Assembly: GCA_021030915.1 (NCBI GenBank)
Contig: JAGEMR010000021.1
Coordinates: 1-64,000 of the forward strand
DNA from: Astrothelium macrocarpum
Lineage: Eukaryota; Ascomycota; Dothideomycetes; Trypetheliales; Trypetheliaceae
Direction: 5' to 3'
Length of the DNA: 64,000 nucleotides
Under the pieces are notes generated by a model. It ran no database searches. It saw nothing but the letters and a program-made list of their open reading frames with translations, and was not told the origin of the DNA. A program made the translations under genes and the position numbers. This document shows, piece after piece, positions 45,989 through 59,303 of the stretch. The stretch's first letter is position 1, and every line of letters starts with the position of its first letter.

Positions 45989-46889
45989 TCAGCATGCACA
46001 CCCTTCCTTCGCCCCAATATCCGCCCTCGGTCCCGTTAGATTTACTCTCGAATCATCTCCTCTTCCCCCTCCGAGAGCGGCCTGCGTTGCGCCTCCCGCT
46101 CCACCCCTCGCACCCCGCAAACTCGTCTCTGGTATCGCATTTGCGATGGCCGTAAAGACCTCGCTCACGTTTGCTCCTGTTTTTGCACTGGTCTCGAAGA
46201 ACAGCAACTGCTCCTCCTCTGCATATGCCTTCGCCTCCGCCGTGCTCACTTTCCTGGCATCCGCATCGTCCCCATCCTCTGTATCCCCTCCAGTCCCTAC
46301 CCCAGCATCTCGTCCCTCGCCCGACCCAGAGGCGTCGCCATCTCCGTTGCCAGGGTTAGCTAAATCAAGCTTGTTGCCAACAAGAGCGATGACGATGCCG
46401 GGCGAGGCCTGACGTTGCAGTTCGGCGACCCAGTGCTTGGCTTTGGTGAGGGAGGAGGGTTTGGTGAGGTCATATACAACGAGAGCGGACTGCGCGTTGC
46501 GGTAGTACATGGGTGCGAGGGATGCGAAGCGTTCTTGGCCCGCCGTGTCCCAGATTTCGAATTTGATGGTGCGGTTGGGGAGGTTGCATTTTTGAGTGAG
46601 GAAGGCAGCTGGGTGATATTAGTACCGGCTTGGATCTCCATGTACATGTGATAGATTTGAACATGTGGAAAGACGACATACCACCTATTGTAGGTTCCTT
46701 ATTTTCCTGAAAGTCGTTGTTCACGAAACGGAGGACGAGGGAGGACTAAGGTTATCGCGTTAGCATAGGGAGCTTGTTCGATGTTTAGAAAGATGTAGAT
46801 ACCTTTCCGACTGCAGCCTCGCCTAATAATACCAGCTTTACACTGCTGCTAGGCTTGGGTTGGCTACCTGCTCCCGCCGAGTCTGCCAT
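45989..46889 (-). CDS. ypt5: Rab5-family GTPase (Ypt5/Vps21 type)
   Basis: Exons 46889-46803, 46745-46682 and 46608-45989 (minus) give 256 aa; introns are 57 and 73 nt. G-box motifs are complete: GEAAVGKSSL (P-loop), EPTIGAAF (switch I), WDTAGQERF (switch II), NKLDL and ETSAK. The tail ends GCAC, a CxC-type double-prenylation site. TIGAAF in switch I is the Rab5 signature, and RFVNNDFQENKEPTIG fits early-endosome Rabs. Rab5 homologues control fusion of endocytic vesicles with early endosomes. Unusual here is a roughly 35-residue Gly/Asp/Ser-rich insertion between NKLDL and the ETSAK motif. The tail after the GTPase core is also longer than in yeast Vps21, with repeated Gly/Ala. Confidence 0.95.
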
Positions 46890-49800
46890 CGGTGGCTAAT
46901 GTCGTAGAAACAGTCTTTGGTAGTGAATCAGTAGCTTCGAGAAAAGGGAGTAACTCGGACGTGGTAGTGATCGACGTAATCAGGATGAACAGGATTAAGG
47001 TCCAGAAGCAAAGGAGATGAGTATTGAAACAGTTATGAAGCGTCACTGTAGGATGTGGCGCAAGGTACGTACCGGCAACATGAACGCTTAAAGCTGTCTG
47101 CTTTTGGAAAAGCGCCGAATCCGCGCGGTGTTCATCATCACGAAAGTTCAACAATACAAATCCCACAACTTGAAAAATCCTTGACATCACCCCTCAAAAT
47201 CGAAACGGCATTATTTTCACTATTGAGAAGGTAAAGCTAGAAGCAAACAAGTAGCACTTGGAGATGACTACTAAAAAGGTGACTACGATTGCCTACATCT
47301 AACAAACAGACTTTAGCTCAGCCTAGGCTGTCCCTGGGCACTCTTCCCATGGGGATCACAGAATGATTTAGCTCAAGGGAGTTGGACGAATCTGACGATA
47401 TCCTGGTCTCTCGACCAAGGCCGAGTTATAACCACTCAAGCTTTCAGGACAAGCCTTCTGATTTTGTTCTGGACCTTGTAATCTTTTGAGCATTACATCA
47501 CTGGATCTGAGCTATCTTGCCTCTTAGAAATATAATGTAGAACAGAACAGTCGACACGAACCCTTCATTGAAATAAAAGTTCTACAGCGGAATACTGCGT
47601 GACGCTCACAGCTAGAAAAGCTACTTTGCGAAACAGTTGTACGTTTCTGTGGAAGGCCATCTTCCACAAATATCTCATTCTCCGTGAACCACTGGCAATG
47701 GAATTATACTTCTCGTCCGTCCTGGATTTCGAAGGAACTAATAGCTCTTGCACAATGGGACGTTGTAAGCAGCGAGAGATAGATTCTGCTTTGCATACGT
47801 AAAGAAGTCTCTCAAGAGCACATCATTTCTCAATCTATCATCTCGTTTGCCAGGCTGGATTCAAGGCTATTGAGGGTCTTGCTAGCATGTGTTTGGCATT
47901 TTATCTTTCTCGCAGTGTACGAAATTTCCTACTGTAACCGCCGTTGGTGTCTATCTTAAAACTCTTCGTACCTCTACATGCAGTGTAATCCGTTGCACAA
48001 GAGCTACCAGACCACTTCAGTTCCACCAAGTTCTATACAAACTTGACTAAAGACAACACGAGTCATCTCCACATATGTTTCTACATTCGTGTCAGGTCAA
48101 ATGCTTGAGATTACCATGCGCGTTGGATGGGTCTTCCGTTGCATGTCTTCGGTAGTTTCTCCTCTGCATGCTGCTCTTATATTTCCATGATACTTTTCAT
48201 CTCTATTCTAGTCCCTCAGTCGCTTCTTGAATCCTTCATATCGCCACACCTTTGGTGATTGTACAGTTTTTGGACTTCGGAGACCTCTTAATTCTTGCTT
48301 GGCTCTCGCGGAGCCAAGACTTAGTAGGAGAGTATAGTCGATTCCTTGTTGATTTGCGTTTGTTACGGGTTATGTACCAAAGCCCTAGAGGTTACTATCC
48401 GAAGTGTTAAGCTTGACTATATTGAGAGACTACCTCATTCTCCATTTAATAGTGACCTCCTGTACATCTTTCTCCTGTACGCGTTTCCAGCTTGATGCGG
48501 AAATGGAAACAGAGACCGTGGTAGTGTACAGCCCAGTGACATGAATCATTGGTGATGTGATCGAACTTGGTATCTTCGTCGTTACCATCCGATTCATGTC
48601 TGTGCTATGACATGCCAATGGTTAAGCAGGCGATATCCCGCATCTCGGAACAGCTTTGATGTGGTACGAGAGTAGACGCAGATAGGAGAAATCTACCAGA
48701 CACTACGCTCGCGTTATTAGCTGTGGTATTAGCGATGACTGGTCGCTTCTTCTAGTCAAGTTCGCCATATTTGGCTACGCTTGCGATGGTAGAATCATCT
48801 GCCTTTGTATTAATATCTGTAGAGTGAAAACAAGCGAGACATATTTTAAGCGAATCCGCGATTTGCCTATTTAGAACAATGCTAAAACTACAAGCGAGAT
48901 GATGCTTCATTACCTACTTTCTCATCTCACTGCATATCTCACACCGAACATGATCATCCCGTCGGATAAAGGCTTTCGCTTCGAATAGGGAACTACAATA
49001 GGCATCTATTAAGGAAACCTAAGTATAATCCACAAATGTCCGACATGATGATAGAGTATGGTGTACGGAGTAGGGCACGGTGATGATCTGCCATTTACCT
49101 ACCTTGGCCTAGAACGGCTCGTGTTATTCTTCACGGACATTCTCAGCTTTGTTCAGACGGCACTAAATCTTTCTACCAGTGTTTCATCACGACTTGGTTT
49201 AATTGATTCCAATTTCGTGCCGCTCAATCGTCTTCGGATACCTCGGCTTTCATGCTCAAATTATTCTCACGCGCTCTCAATGAAGCTCGCATGCTGCAGC
49301 ACACCACCGCAAAGTCTCTGAATCCTAAGGCAATCAGCAATGCGGAGTTACTAACCACACCGATGTCCAAGTCTGTAAATCCATCCGCACGCGTTTTGCT
49401 CTGTGAGTAGCCATTGGAGTTGTGTATAGCGGCTGGCCCGCACAGCAAATGAAGTCAGTGCACGTTACCCCATTTGGCTAATATTTATCTGAAAGGACGG
49501 CATATGCATCAATGCCGTCTCGGAGACATCTGCAATGCATATATTTGCAAGCATAGCTAAGAGAAGGATCGAGAGAGGCTAGCAAGAAAGCTAGAGAATA
49601 CATTGGAGTCAACAAGATTATGATATAGATATTGGGTGAAATGACATATCATAGACGCGAATTATATTCCAAGAATCATGGTTTTAATGTTTGAGTGATT
49701 AGAAACGTCTACGATTTCAGCTCTTTAGCCGTCTCCATGGCACGCTCCCCATTGGCTATCTAAAAGCCTGTTGCACGTGGAGGTATTCTGCATAGTTACT

Positions 49801-52800
49801 GTGGAAGCGGCAAACGTGTTCTGTCGTAAGCACTTCCCAGCTTTCTACTGAGCGGACGCAAGGTAAGCATAGCGGCGGCACGTAATTATACACTAGACCT
49901 GGTGGTTAAGTGGACTTCAGTCGGGCTGAATATGCGGGTCGCTTTATTATTTGCAATACATTGCGCAATCTAGGATTATCATTTCCGGATAGCTTCGCCG
50001 ACCTGAATTGTTGTATCCTGGTTGGATGAGCTTTGTCCGTTTGCGGTAAATTCTCAATATGATGCCTCTCGAGCCGACGGATTTGCGCCTCGTCGTCCGT
50101 AGTGACGATGCCTGCCAGCGACGGTGGGGTTCCGCTCACTAGTCTCTTGTATGCTTGAACCTCTGTGAGACCAGTGGAAAAGCATGAATAGTCAATTAAA
50201 TTGAAAAATATTGCTCATCCAAAACTTCGCTCCTGTGTTTCCATTGGACAGCCGAGGTAACGGAATAATGATGACACGTTTAGATTTGTGGGTTCCGCCC
50301 TAATCATCTTTTCCCGTCCGGGTCGACAAAACTGTCAATCCTCATGCATTTCAATTCCGCTTGTAAAAGTTGAAGTGGTTTGTTCTTTTGGCAATCGAGT
50401 TCATTGCCAGTCACAAAGCAAGACAATGTGATCGGATCGGAGCCCTGACCACCCATCAGAAGACTGAACAGCAGAGATAGAGTACCAACATGGTGTGAAG
50501 ACGAAATGCAGGTGGTGACACAGCTGATTGGAAATACATCACATGAGGCGCGAATCGAGCCGGTAAATATTGCTTGACAACTTTCTCCGTTTGCATCAGA
50601 TTTCGATGCATGACTTCCCGGTATCAAGAGAAGGCACCGTTGTCCCCAATTTTGCAGCTCATTAATCACATAGAATGAGAATGACGCTACAGTGCTCACC
50701 TTACTCAGGATATTCGGCGTTCTGCGAATATCCTGACCCTCGGAAGTCGTCTTCTATTCGCCAGCAGTCAAGCCAATCGACCAGAGGCCCTGTCCAGCTG
50801 AAGATTGTACGCAATAACGCGGCTCCACCAAGGGCTACGACAAGAAGTATCGTGGACCGGCCAAAAATAAATGATCAAAGTAGACCAACTATCCACACCT
50901 TAGGGGTAGGGATTAAATCCCACTTCAAACGATTGAAGACATTGTGCCACTAATTGGAGAATGTCCCTGAGAGTCGCATCGATATCTGTTCCTGAGGACC
51001 TCCTTGGTGTGTATCGAGCAGAACAAATCTCTTGTCGTTTATGGCATTTTCTTTTAGTAGGACCAACGGCTCCAAGACCCAGCGCTAACGGTCCTATAAT
51101 GATAGAAGCAACGCATGATGACAGCGCCTTTCGGTTCCAATAGTGGATCCCATTACAAGATCTCATAGTATCTCAATATCCAGCTAGGATTGCGGCAGGG
51201 TAGATAGCTTGCTGATACATGGTGTGCTGACCTGTTTGATCGAGTCGTGAGGTATTCATTGCTCATTACCGAAAGTGAACCTTGTATATGGAGACCGGTG
51301 CGACACGAGTTTCAAACGGTCTGTTTCCACTGCTGGGTTCTTGACGAAGCTGGATGGAATATAACAGGGAAGTGTGTCATATTCTCATCGCTACGGCAAA
51401 GCTCGTAGGAGTACGTCCCATGCATGCGCTCGACTCGTTAGGGACTCAAAAGCATTATGGCCAGTGTTTATCTCCGTTGGCGAGTTTGGAGAGCTTCTGT
51501 CACCGACTCATAGCCCAAGAGCAACTACAACTCACCGGTCAGACCGGACAAACATTAGTTTCCAGGGTTTTCAATTCTGCAGGCTGTTGACTCGCATCGA
51601 TCTGTCGTGCAGCTCCAGAAATGCACATCTCGGGACTTTAGGGTGCATTTTTCCGAATTAAGACATCTGGGACAGACTACTTCAGATCCTTAGACAGGAC
51701 TAAAATGCTGGGGGTGGTTAAGAGCCCATGTCGAGCTCCGCTATCCTTGCTTAGCGTTCCATCTCAGTTTAGATCGATCTATTTTGAGTTTAGTAGAAAG
51801 CTGCGTTTTCTGCTGCCCGTCTACGTTCGTATCGAACAGGATTTCGAGGTGAGTGCATGATACTGAGACTATGGTCTCGACTTTTTTTTTTTTCTTCTTT
51901 CCTTTGGAGAAACTAGACGCCTGAAAATCTTTCGGTAGTTCAATCCAGACTTGGCACTAATGTAAGACACGTATCATCGTCGAACGATTACCATGATATC
52001 GAAGGTTGGTTAAATCGTCTACTTTGGAGCCGTCTTTCGTCTAGTTGCATAAGAGCTTTTTGCGACTTTGTCCTTTTCCACGATTTTTGGATCGATACAT
52101 CTTTTTCCTTTCCTTTTTTCTGGAATTGTACGCTCTTATTCTCCATCCCTTAACTTAGTCGTCCAATATTATGTGCCGCAAGGCAGCATGTACGTCAACC
52201 GTGAACATTGAGTATTATTGTTCTAAACATGGCCAGGCTCTGGAACGCGGGTTTTGCTTGAAAGCGCTAGTTGGGGTCCTAGGAGACCCAGATCACTGTC
52301 AACCCCCGAACTTCTAGGATTTTAGCGTGCTGAGATAAGGCTAAAACGCCATCAACATCTGATTACGAAGCACATCTCGACCAATTGTTATCCAGGCTGT
52401 TGAACGATGGATTCGCTACGATATCGGCTCGGCCCCACCAAGGGCTCGGATCGAGAGTCGCGCTGCTGATCCGGGCCGAAAAATGTCCGCAAGGATGTTG
52501 ACATTTGCCAAGCGAGAGGGATTGGAGGCTCTAAGCCTACTGGTATAGATGTGTATCTTACCAACGTATGTGAGGGCGTATCATTGGTCCGATGAGGGTA
52601 TCGCCGAGCTTACTATATCGATCAAAGTCAACTCGACGATAAAATGGAAGGATTCCATGGCTTGATCGTTTGAAGAAATCGAGCTGAATCGCTGGCAACC
52701 AGACGCTTTTGGAAAGTGATGCAGCTGTGAACGAGAATGTTGACGTTAGTTTGGCTGATAAATTCGCCGTGCCGTCTTTGTGGGAAACACAAAGCGCGAG

Positions 52801-55800
52801 GTGATCAAACGTCCAAAGTAAAGTACGGTAGCGAACGTTGCGTGCTTATGTCATCGATCGCAGCTGAATTATTTGAAACGCAGATCACTTGCCTGCCACG
52901 TGCTTCGCACAAACGTGGCTGCCACACCTGCGTAAGGCTAATTGCTTGCCTAAGTGAAAGCTGAAAAGGTGATTAAATAGAAGGGACATGCACCGGGGGT
53001 CGGTGGGTACACCCTGATGACTGAAAAGCCTCGAGAGTGGTGGAATTAGTGGTGACCGACAGGACGGTACACGACTTTCGGTAAGGCTTAGAGCCAATGA
53101 TGACTTTGGTAAAATAGGCGAATCACACAAAATGGCCCCTTTGCACGGTTACCGAGATGATGGAGATGCTGTGCCTTCAGAGCTGAGACCATGCTACTCA
53201 ATCTTTAGTGGCTATCTGCCAGGCAATGCAGGGTTTTGTTTTTGCTGACTTGCATGGAAAGCATACACGTCATCAAAATACTTCTAAGCACAGTTTCCGG
53301 TGTAAGTATGGTTCTGAACTGTCGGTGTAGAAGATCTGAGGTAAACAAGTTTGGAAGGAAACACCACATGGGAAAAACTAAAAACTTTGGGCGGGGATGA
53401 AATAAGGCGTCCTGGGCAACGTCGGCGGAACGCTCCGCCATAAGCTCATTTCCACGCTACGGAGTACCGTAAGCTTCTAAGGCTTCCGGACAAAAAGCTC
53501 AACTTCGGACAGACGGCCGACCTGTGGACGTGGGGAATATCCAGCATGTGAGGCTTCCTGTTATTGCCTGATTTCTCAGGGGTCATGCAGACTGCCGGAA
53601 GATCATATGTAACGATAATCCACCCAAGTTACAGCCTCCAAGCAGGAACGGCTTACAGCAGGCCTTGCTGTTGAACATTCGTTCTCATACCTAGTCGTCG
53701 ATCGGGTACCTTAAAACCGAAACCCCTTGCTAGACACCAAATCATCTTGAAGGCCTCCGATATTCTTTAGCTTATCACCGGGGTAAATGCTTTTCTGATG
53801 CAATGACCAGGGATAAGCTGAAAAGCAACCATCTTGCTCGACCGTACCGGTAGAGACTTGCGGAAGTTCTCAGATGCAAATGTACACCAGTTACCTCGTC
53901 AAAAACATGACGTATTACCATGGCCAAGTTTGTAATGACAGTTCTCCACGTTACCCAAGGCTTGGATCGCATGATCTGAATAATAAATTTGTGAATCCAT
54001 GCCAACACCTCTTCCGCGCAAAAGATTTCGACCTTCCCTTTGAGTCATAACACTTACATAATCTAGGGTCGGCTATTCAGTCACATCTGGAAATGTTCCA
54101 CGAGCGGTGTAAGTCAATATAAGGTCGCTGTGCAGCTGTCGGCTCTGCCAATTAGATCCTGCGTCGTGGGAGCCCGCCTCCTGTCAGCATTCTTCTGATT
54201 TGTCTGCTTCTCGGACTCTAGACTATATGTGTAATACGGCACAACAAAGACAATTCGATATTTGAGACAATCCTTTCGCATATCCAAGTGACGTGGTCCT
54301 GCTCAATTCTAAATGCACGGTGCCCGAGTGATATTAAATCGCTCCGATCGGATATTCACGTTGTTGCTCTCGTCAGCGTCTCAGCACCCACGCGTAACTC
54401 AATACTGGGCCAACCATCAAAGTGGAGCTTATATGAATAGCACCGGAATTGTGGATCCACTGAATGTGGCAAAATCAGACGAGTCGAGAAACAGGCATCG
54501 AGCAATAGAAGTGCATGTGTCCAGTAAAGTTAATGATGAATTATATTAGCTATCTTGGGCTAGGGTATCTTGGGAAAGCAGTAGCCGAATAGTACATGAG
54601 CTTTACGCCACGCTTCCCAGTCATAAACATGTGACTAAAAGACGACATGGGATGTGCCAAAATCGTCTCTGAGGTTTGCCATGAATCAAAAATGCCGTGC
54701 CGTGTATCGACGGATCAAAAGAGGAGATGGCTCTTGAGGTGACTCCCGTGCTCTTGAAATGCAGTCCGAACTGCGAAGATAAATTCTATAATCCTTTCAA
54801 AATAACGCCCCAGTGAAACCCTCCGGGGCGTGAGCCCATGTGTCCCGTGTCCAATCTATTAAAACGCCGAGGGAAGGAAAAAAGACTTTTTAATGCATGG
54901 ATGCAAAGGAAAACCAATCCAAGCGGTGCAACGAGGATGTGCTAATTTACAAGGTCGAAACGAGTGGCGGGGCTGCTGAGAACGACGAATCGTTTTGGAA
55001 ATCGCGTAAAATGGTGCAGACGTGCCAGGCGGGCAAACTCCAGTGACGTGGATGAGCTTTAGACGCCGTGACCCAATAAAATCCCGACCAGGGGAAGGCA
55101 GAAGTCAAAAAGGCGATGGAAGGCGGGCTAAGGGATGTACAGCGTCAGGCTACAGTGTGGCGTTAGTCAGACCTACAGGAAGTCCTGGAAGCTGAATGCC
55201 GATCTTGACGCACCTTGTGAGACGGCCCATCCCATGGACGGTTGACATGTCGCCGAAAAAAAAAAAAAAGAAACGTTTGACATGGCGCCGCCAGAAAGGA
55301 AAAAGAAAAATGATAGATAGCGATGCGCCTCCACCAGAAGGATGCAAACTGAAAAAAGAAAGTGACTGCGCGTTTCAAGCCAGTGCGCTTTGCCATGTGT
55401 TTTGGGTTGAAGGTGGGTGGTCAATGTCATCGCGGTTTCGGTGGAGGCTTTGGTTTGGGTGTGCCAGTTGTATCGTATGCGCCGCGACCCATGTTGGTTG
55501 CGACTGCTTCCCTAGTGATCATGGAGTTGGTAGCTCTGTACAGAGAAGAAAAAAGTCAGTCCGCGACATGGACCAGACTCGAATATATATATTCGCACGA
55601 GTCACACCGGATGACATGAGCTGACTCACTGCGTGATGGGGGCGAAGATGCCTAGATATGCGGTCTTGTGCAGCGTTGCAGCAGGGCCAGCCGCAGAGCG
55701 TACAAAAAAGTGGACGCGGAGCCGGCAAAGCTGAAGGAAGGTGGCAGCGGGTGATCGAGAGCTCTAGTCCCGGCTTATGAGAGCGAGCAGCAATAGTTCA

Positions 55801-58800
55801 GTATGCAAAAGAAGCGGAAGACGCGTTCTGACACAAGCAAGCAGGATGGTGCCGAGGCAGCAGGCGCTACCGAGTAGTCACAACGAGTGAAATGGGAAAC
55901 GCAGAAAGATGACAGTGAGCTCTGCTCTGGACGGCATGGGCAAAATATATCAGAGTTTCATTCTCAGGGCCCCTTTAACGCCTACTGGTCTCAAGCCAGG
56001 GACCGCAAGGACAGGCTGAAGCTAGGTTACTGGGTTGGCAGCTGCCGAGACAAATGAAATGAGCGACGGCCTCTCCCCCCTTTGCTGGCAACATGACGCA
56101 AAAAATCCTTTGTGACTGTGCGCCGAATGTTGGCCCGGTTTGGGTTTGAGGCCTTTCTGGCACGTCTGTTTCAAGCCAATCTGTGCGTGTAGGTCGCTGG
56201 CAGGGATGCGCCTGAGCCAAGCTGCCCCGATCCACGGCAGCGTACCCGACGAAGGCTTCATCCTGGACGGGCACATCGTACCTGCAGCACCCGGCGGTGC
56301 CGGCACGCTTACTCGTCCGCTGCGCTGCCAACACCCAGGGCGTCGAGAATAGAACAGGCCAACTCGTCCGCGTGGGGTGCCCACGAGACGCTCTCGTTGC
56401 GACGCTATCGACCTGGGCTCCGCGGCACAGCTCGGAAGCTCCACGCTTGTGGCAGCAAGTCAGAGCGCAACAAGTAATAAAATCAAGTCGCACCCGCTGT
56501 GGCACTGTGGCAGAGCCTTTTTCTCATGTTCCGCTTTCGTACGAGCCTGTCCTGGCCGTCTCGCCGCCGCGCTGCAAAGATAGCCCTGCTTGTCCTCGAC
56601 CGACCTGTCACTTCCGTCGTCTTTACGAGTCTGTTTGCCGCAATTTGCTGCTAATGTGACGGCGGCAAATTATGTATCGGAATTGAGGCTGACGGGTACG
56701 CGGGTCAGCCTGTGCGCAACTCTGCTCAAATCTTTTCTCGCCATGGATAACGTTCCGCTCTCATCTTCGTCTAGAAAGGCGCTAGAAGAAATTCCCCCTT
56801 CCGGAATCTCATCCCCGACGAGCCAGGCTGGGTTCAGCCCTCTGACGCTGTATCGGACCGACGAAGCTACAAAAAAAAATATTTCCATTGCACGACAGCT
56901 TCTTGAGCAGTTCCCACGCGACGGATCGTGGGTGACGATCGACAGCATACAACCCAAATTACTGGGTTGCGCTTGCGAAATTATGCTTTTTCTCCATGAT
57001 TTAAATTGTTTAAGAGGCAAAAGCAACGACTCCCAACTTGGTCATGCCACGCGGGTTGGGAAAAGTCATCATTTCAGCCTGATACTCTGAATGGCTGGAA
57101 GAATGATCCCGCCCCGTCACCAACATGCAGCCAAAAAACGTGGATCAGCACATTGCCATGTGGCTAATCCTGGACGGAGCGGGTTTGGCAAACGCTTAGC
57201 CCCTGACGGCAGTTGCAAGGGCCTGAGAAAAGGCCTTAACTTTTTTTTTTTATTTTTGCTCTCGTTTGACAAGCGACTATTAAATTTGTAGCAGGGTTCA
57301 AACGCGCACGCCTTCAGCCTGAGAGCGCGAAAAAGAAAAAAAGTTTTCCTCTGGCTTTCACCGGACACGGGGAAAAGGAAGTTAGTGACTGCCTCGGCTT
57401 GCGCTGACTCTTCGGCGAAGCGATTCCATCATACCCAGATCAGGCCCTTCATTACTCGTGCTTGCTTCCAGACACCAGGATTTTTCGAGGTCCATAAACG
57501 CCGTTAGTCGGCGTCATGGCTGGATCATGTAGTGATTATGTAGTTTTTTTTGTTTTGGCGGCACATAGTGGATCCTCTTCTTCGCCGGCACTGGCCGGGA
57601 ACGTACAGTACATGCAACCAACACCTCACATAATAGCTGTCGCATGCTTAGTATGCTTAGAGACCTTTTGGTACCGTTGAGCGGTGAGTTGTATACTTCC
57701 TGAAGGAAGTAGGCTGCACAATCGGCAAGCGAGTCAGAAATCTTGGTACCCAAGCAATTCGCACAGCGCTGGCTGACGCGAAAGATGCAAGATACCGCGC
57801 CCTCGGCCGATGTTGGGACTGGATTAGACGGGTCACTGCATTGAATCGACACCCAGGATCTACGTTGCAATGGGTACTGACGTCCAGCTCTCTTCGGGGG
57901 GGGACGAGCATGGTACGACTATCTCACGGCTTCGGGCCTCAAGGCTTATGCCTAGCTGCAGCGGCATTGCTCCGTCTTGCAGCGGTGCCTCCCAACCCAT
58001 TGGAAGCGAAACCGGTGCCTGTGTCACCAGGGGGGGTAGGGAGGGTACAAGCCCGATCGCGCATTCCATCTCGAATTCCACGAGTCACACGTGGAGACCT
58101 TGCCGGCGTTCAGCTTTCGGGAGTACCGGCGGGCAACGCTGCTGCAAAGCTGCGGCACAATTCAGACACTCTCCGCCAATCTGCATTACAGCGTGGCCAA
58201 GAGGCAACGAGGCAAGAGAATCAAATCTCATTCATTGCCCACTTTTACTCACCGCATTAATGGCGTCGACGTACACTACCCCCCGAAAATCTCACCCGAA
58301 GCTGTTTCATTGCTTCATCCGTTTTCACCTTGATTCCAGGCACTGGTGATGAGTTGTCCGTTTGAATCATGCAACGACAGCATCCACGGTCGTATTGGCT
58401 TGTTTGGGTAGTTGATGACAATGTTTCGTATTCTTGACTACGCTTGGAACACCGGCCCGGAATTACAGGATTCCCCTGATGATCATCGAAGATCATCCCT
58501 AATGCAGGACCGTTGGAGAGACTAAAAAAATTGAGGCTGTCAAGGAAAGTTTATCCAGACCTTCGATCTTCGCTTCTACTTCCTTACGCATTTCTGAAGA
58601 TCATCCACGCATGGGTGACCCCGGTCACGGGTCTTCACACAATCTCTTGGACCACAAATCGGGTTGTGCGGATTTCAAATTGGTATGACTTAGGCATCCA
58701 GCACAGTTACCGCGTCCATAGCCCTGGGCCCTGGCTGCATCATACGTGCGTATCATGGTGAAGAGCAAGTAGACAATTGTAGATTTTGGTAGATTCTGGC

Positions 58801-59303
58801 AAATCCGAAGACTGATGTGACAGCCGCAGCGACCAGATGATCTAAAACAGTGCGACCCAAGGATCGAGAATACTTGACTATCGATCTGCAGATACCCGTA
58901 ACTCTACGAAACCAATGCTTGCATTTCTTGTAGATATTTCTAAAAATTTCTATTTTCTCTTGAACGGAAAGCCCGACGATACACCTTCGTAATTGTTTTT
59001 GCCACGTCGCCACCAGACGTTCGGATTAATAAATAACCTTTCACCCGACCTGTGATAAACGCAGGTCATCAATACATGAGGTACGTAATTACCTTGTGCA
59101 TTGCTCGATATGGATCTTATTACCTAAGAATAGAAGTCACAACCAATATTATGCGAGACCAATACCAATATGGAGATGCTCGGATTCATGAATGATTCCA
59201 TCATTATCGCTATGCTCCATCTATGGCGAATCCCAGGCTACAAGAAATTTATGCTACGACCTTGATTCTTTGGCATCTCGACATCTGATCATTACGACAT
59301 TTT
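46890..59303. other. Long gap (about 12.4 kb) without a convincing gene
   Basis: Only short frames on both strands, mostly under 120 codons, with no recognised motif. Compositions vary: moderately AT-rich at 47-55 kb, more GC-balanced at 55-58 kb. Pyrimidine or A runs occur at about 51883-51895, 55257-55269 and 57239-57252. Two weak coding candidates are a minus-strand frame at 50900-51166 (hydrophobic patch SIIIGPLALGLGAVG) and a plus-strand frame from an ATG in good context at 56743 to 57090; neither has recognisable homology. I saw no reverse transcriptase, transposase or terminal repeat, but diverged relics could have escaped notice. Confidence 0.5.

Noticed and set aside
55196..55624. 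142-codon frame with a poly-lysine run
   Set aside because: The Lys run is just an A homopolymer read in frame; surrounding residues have no domain, and another frame overlaps it at similar length.
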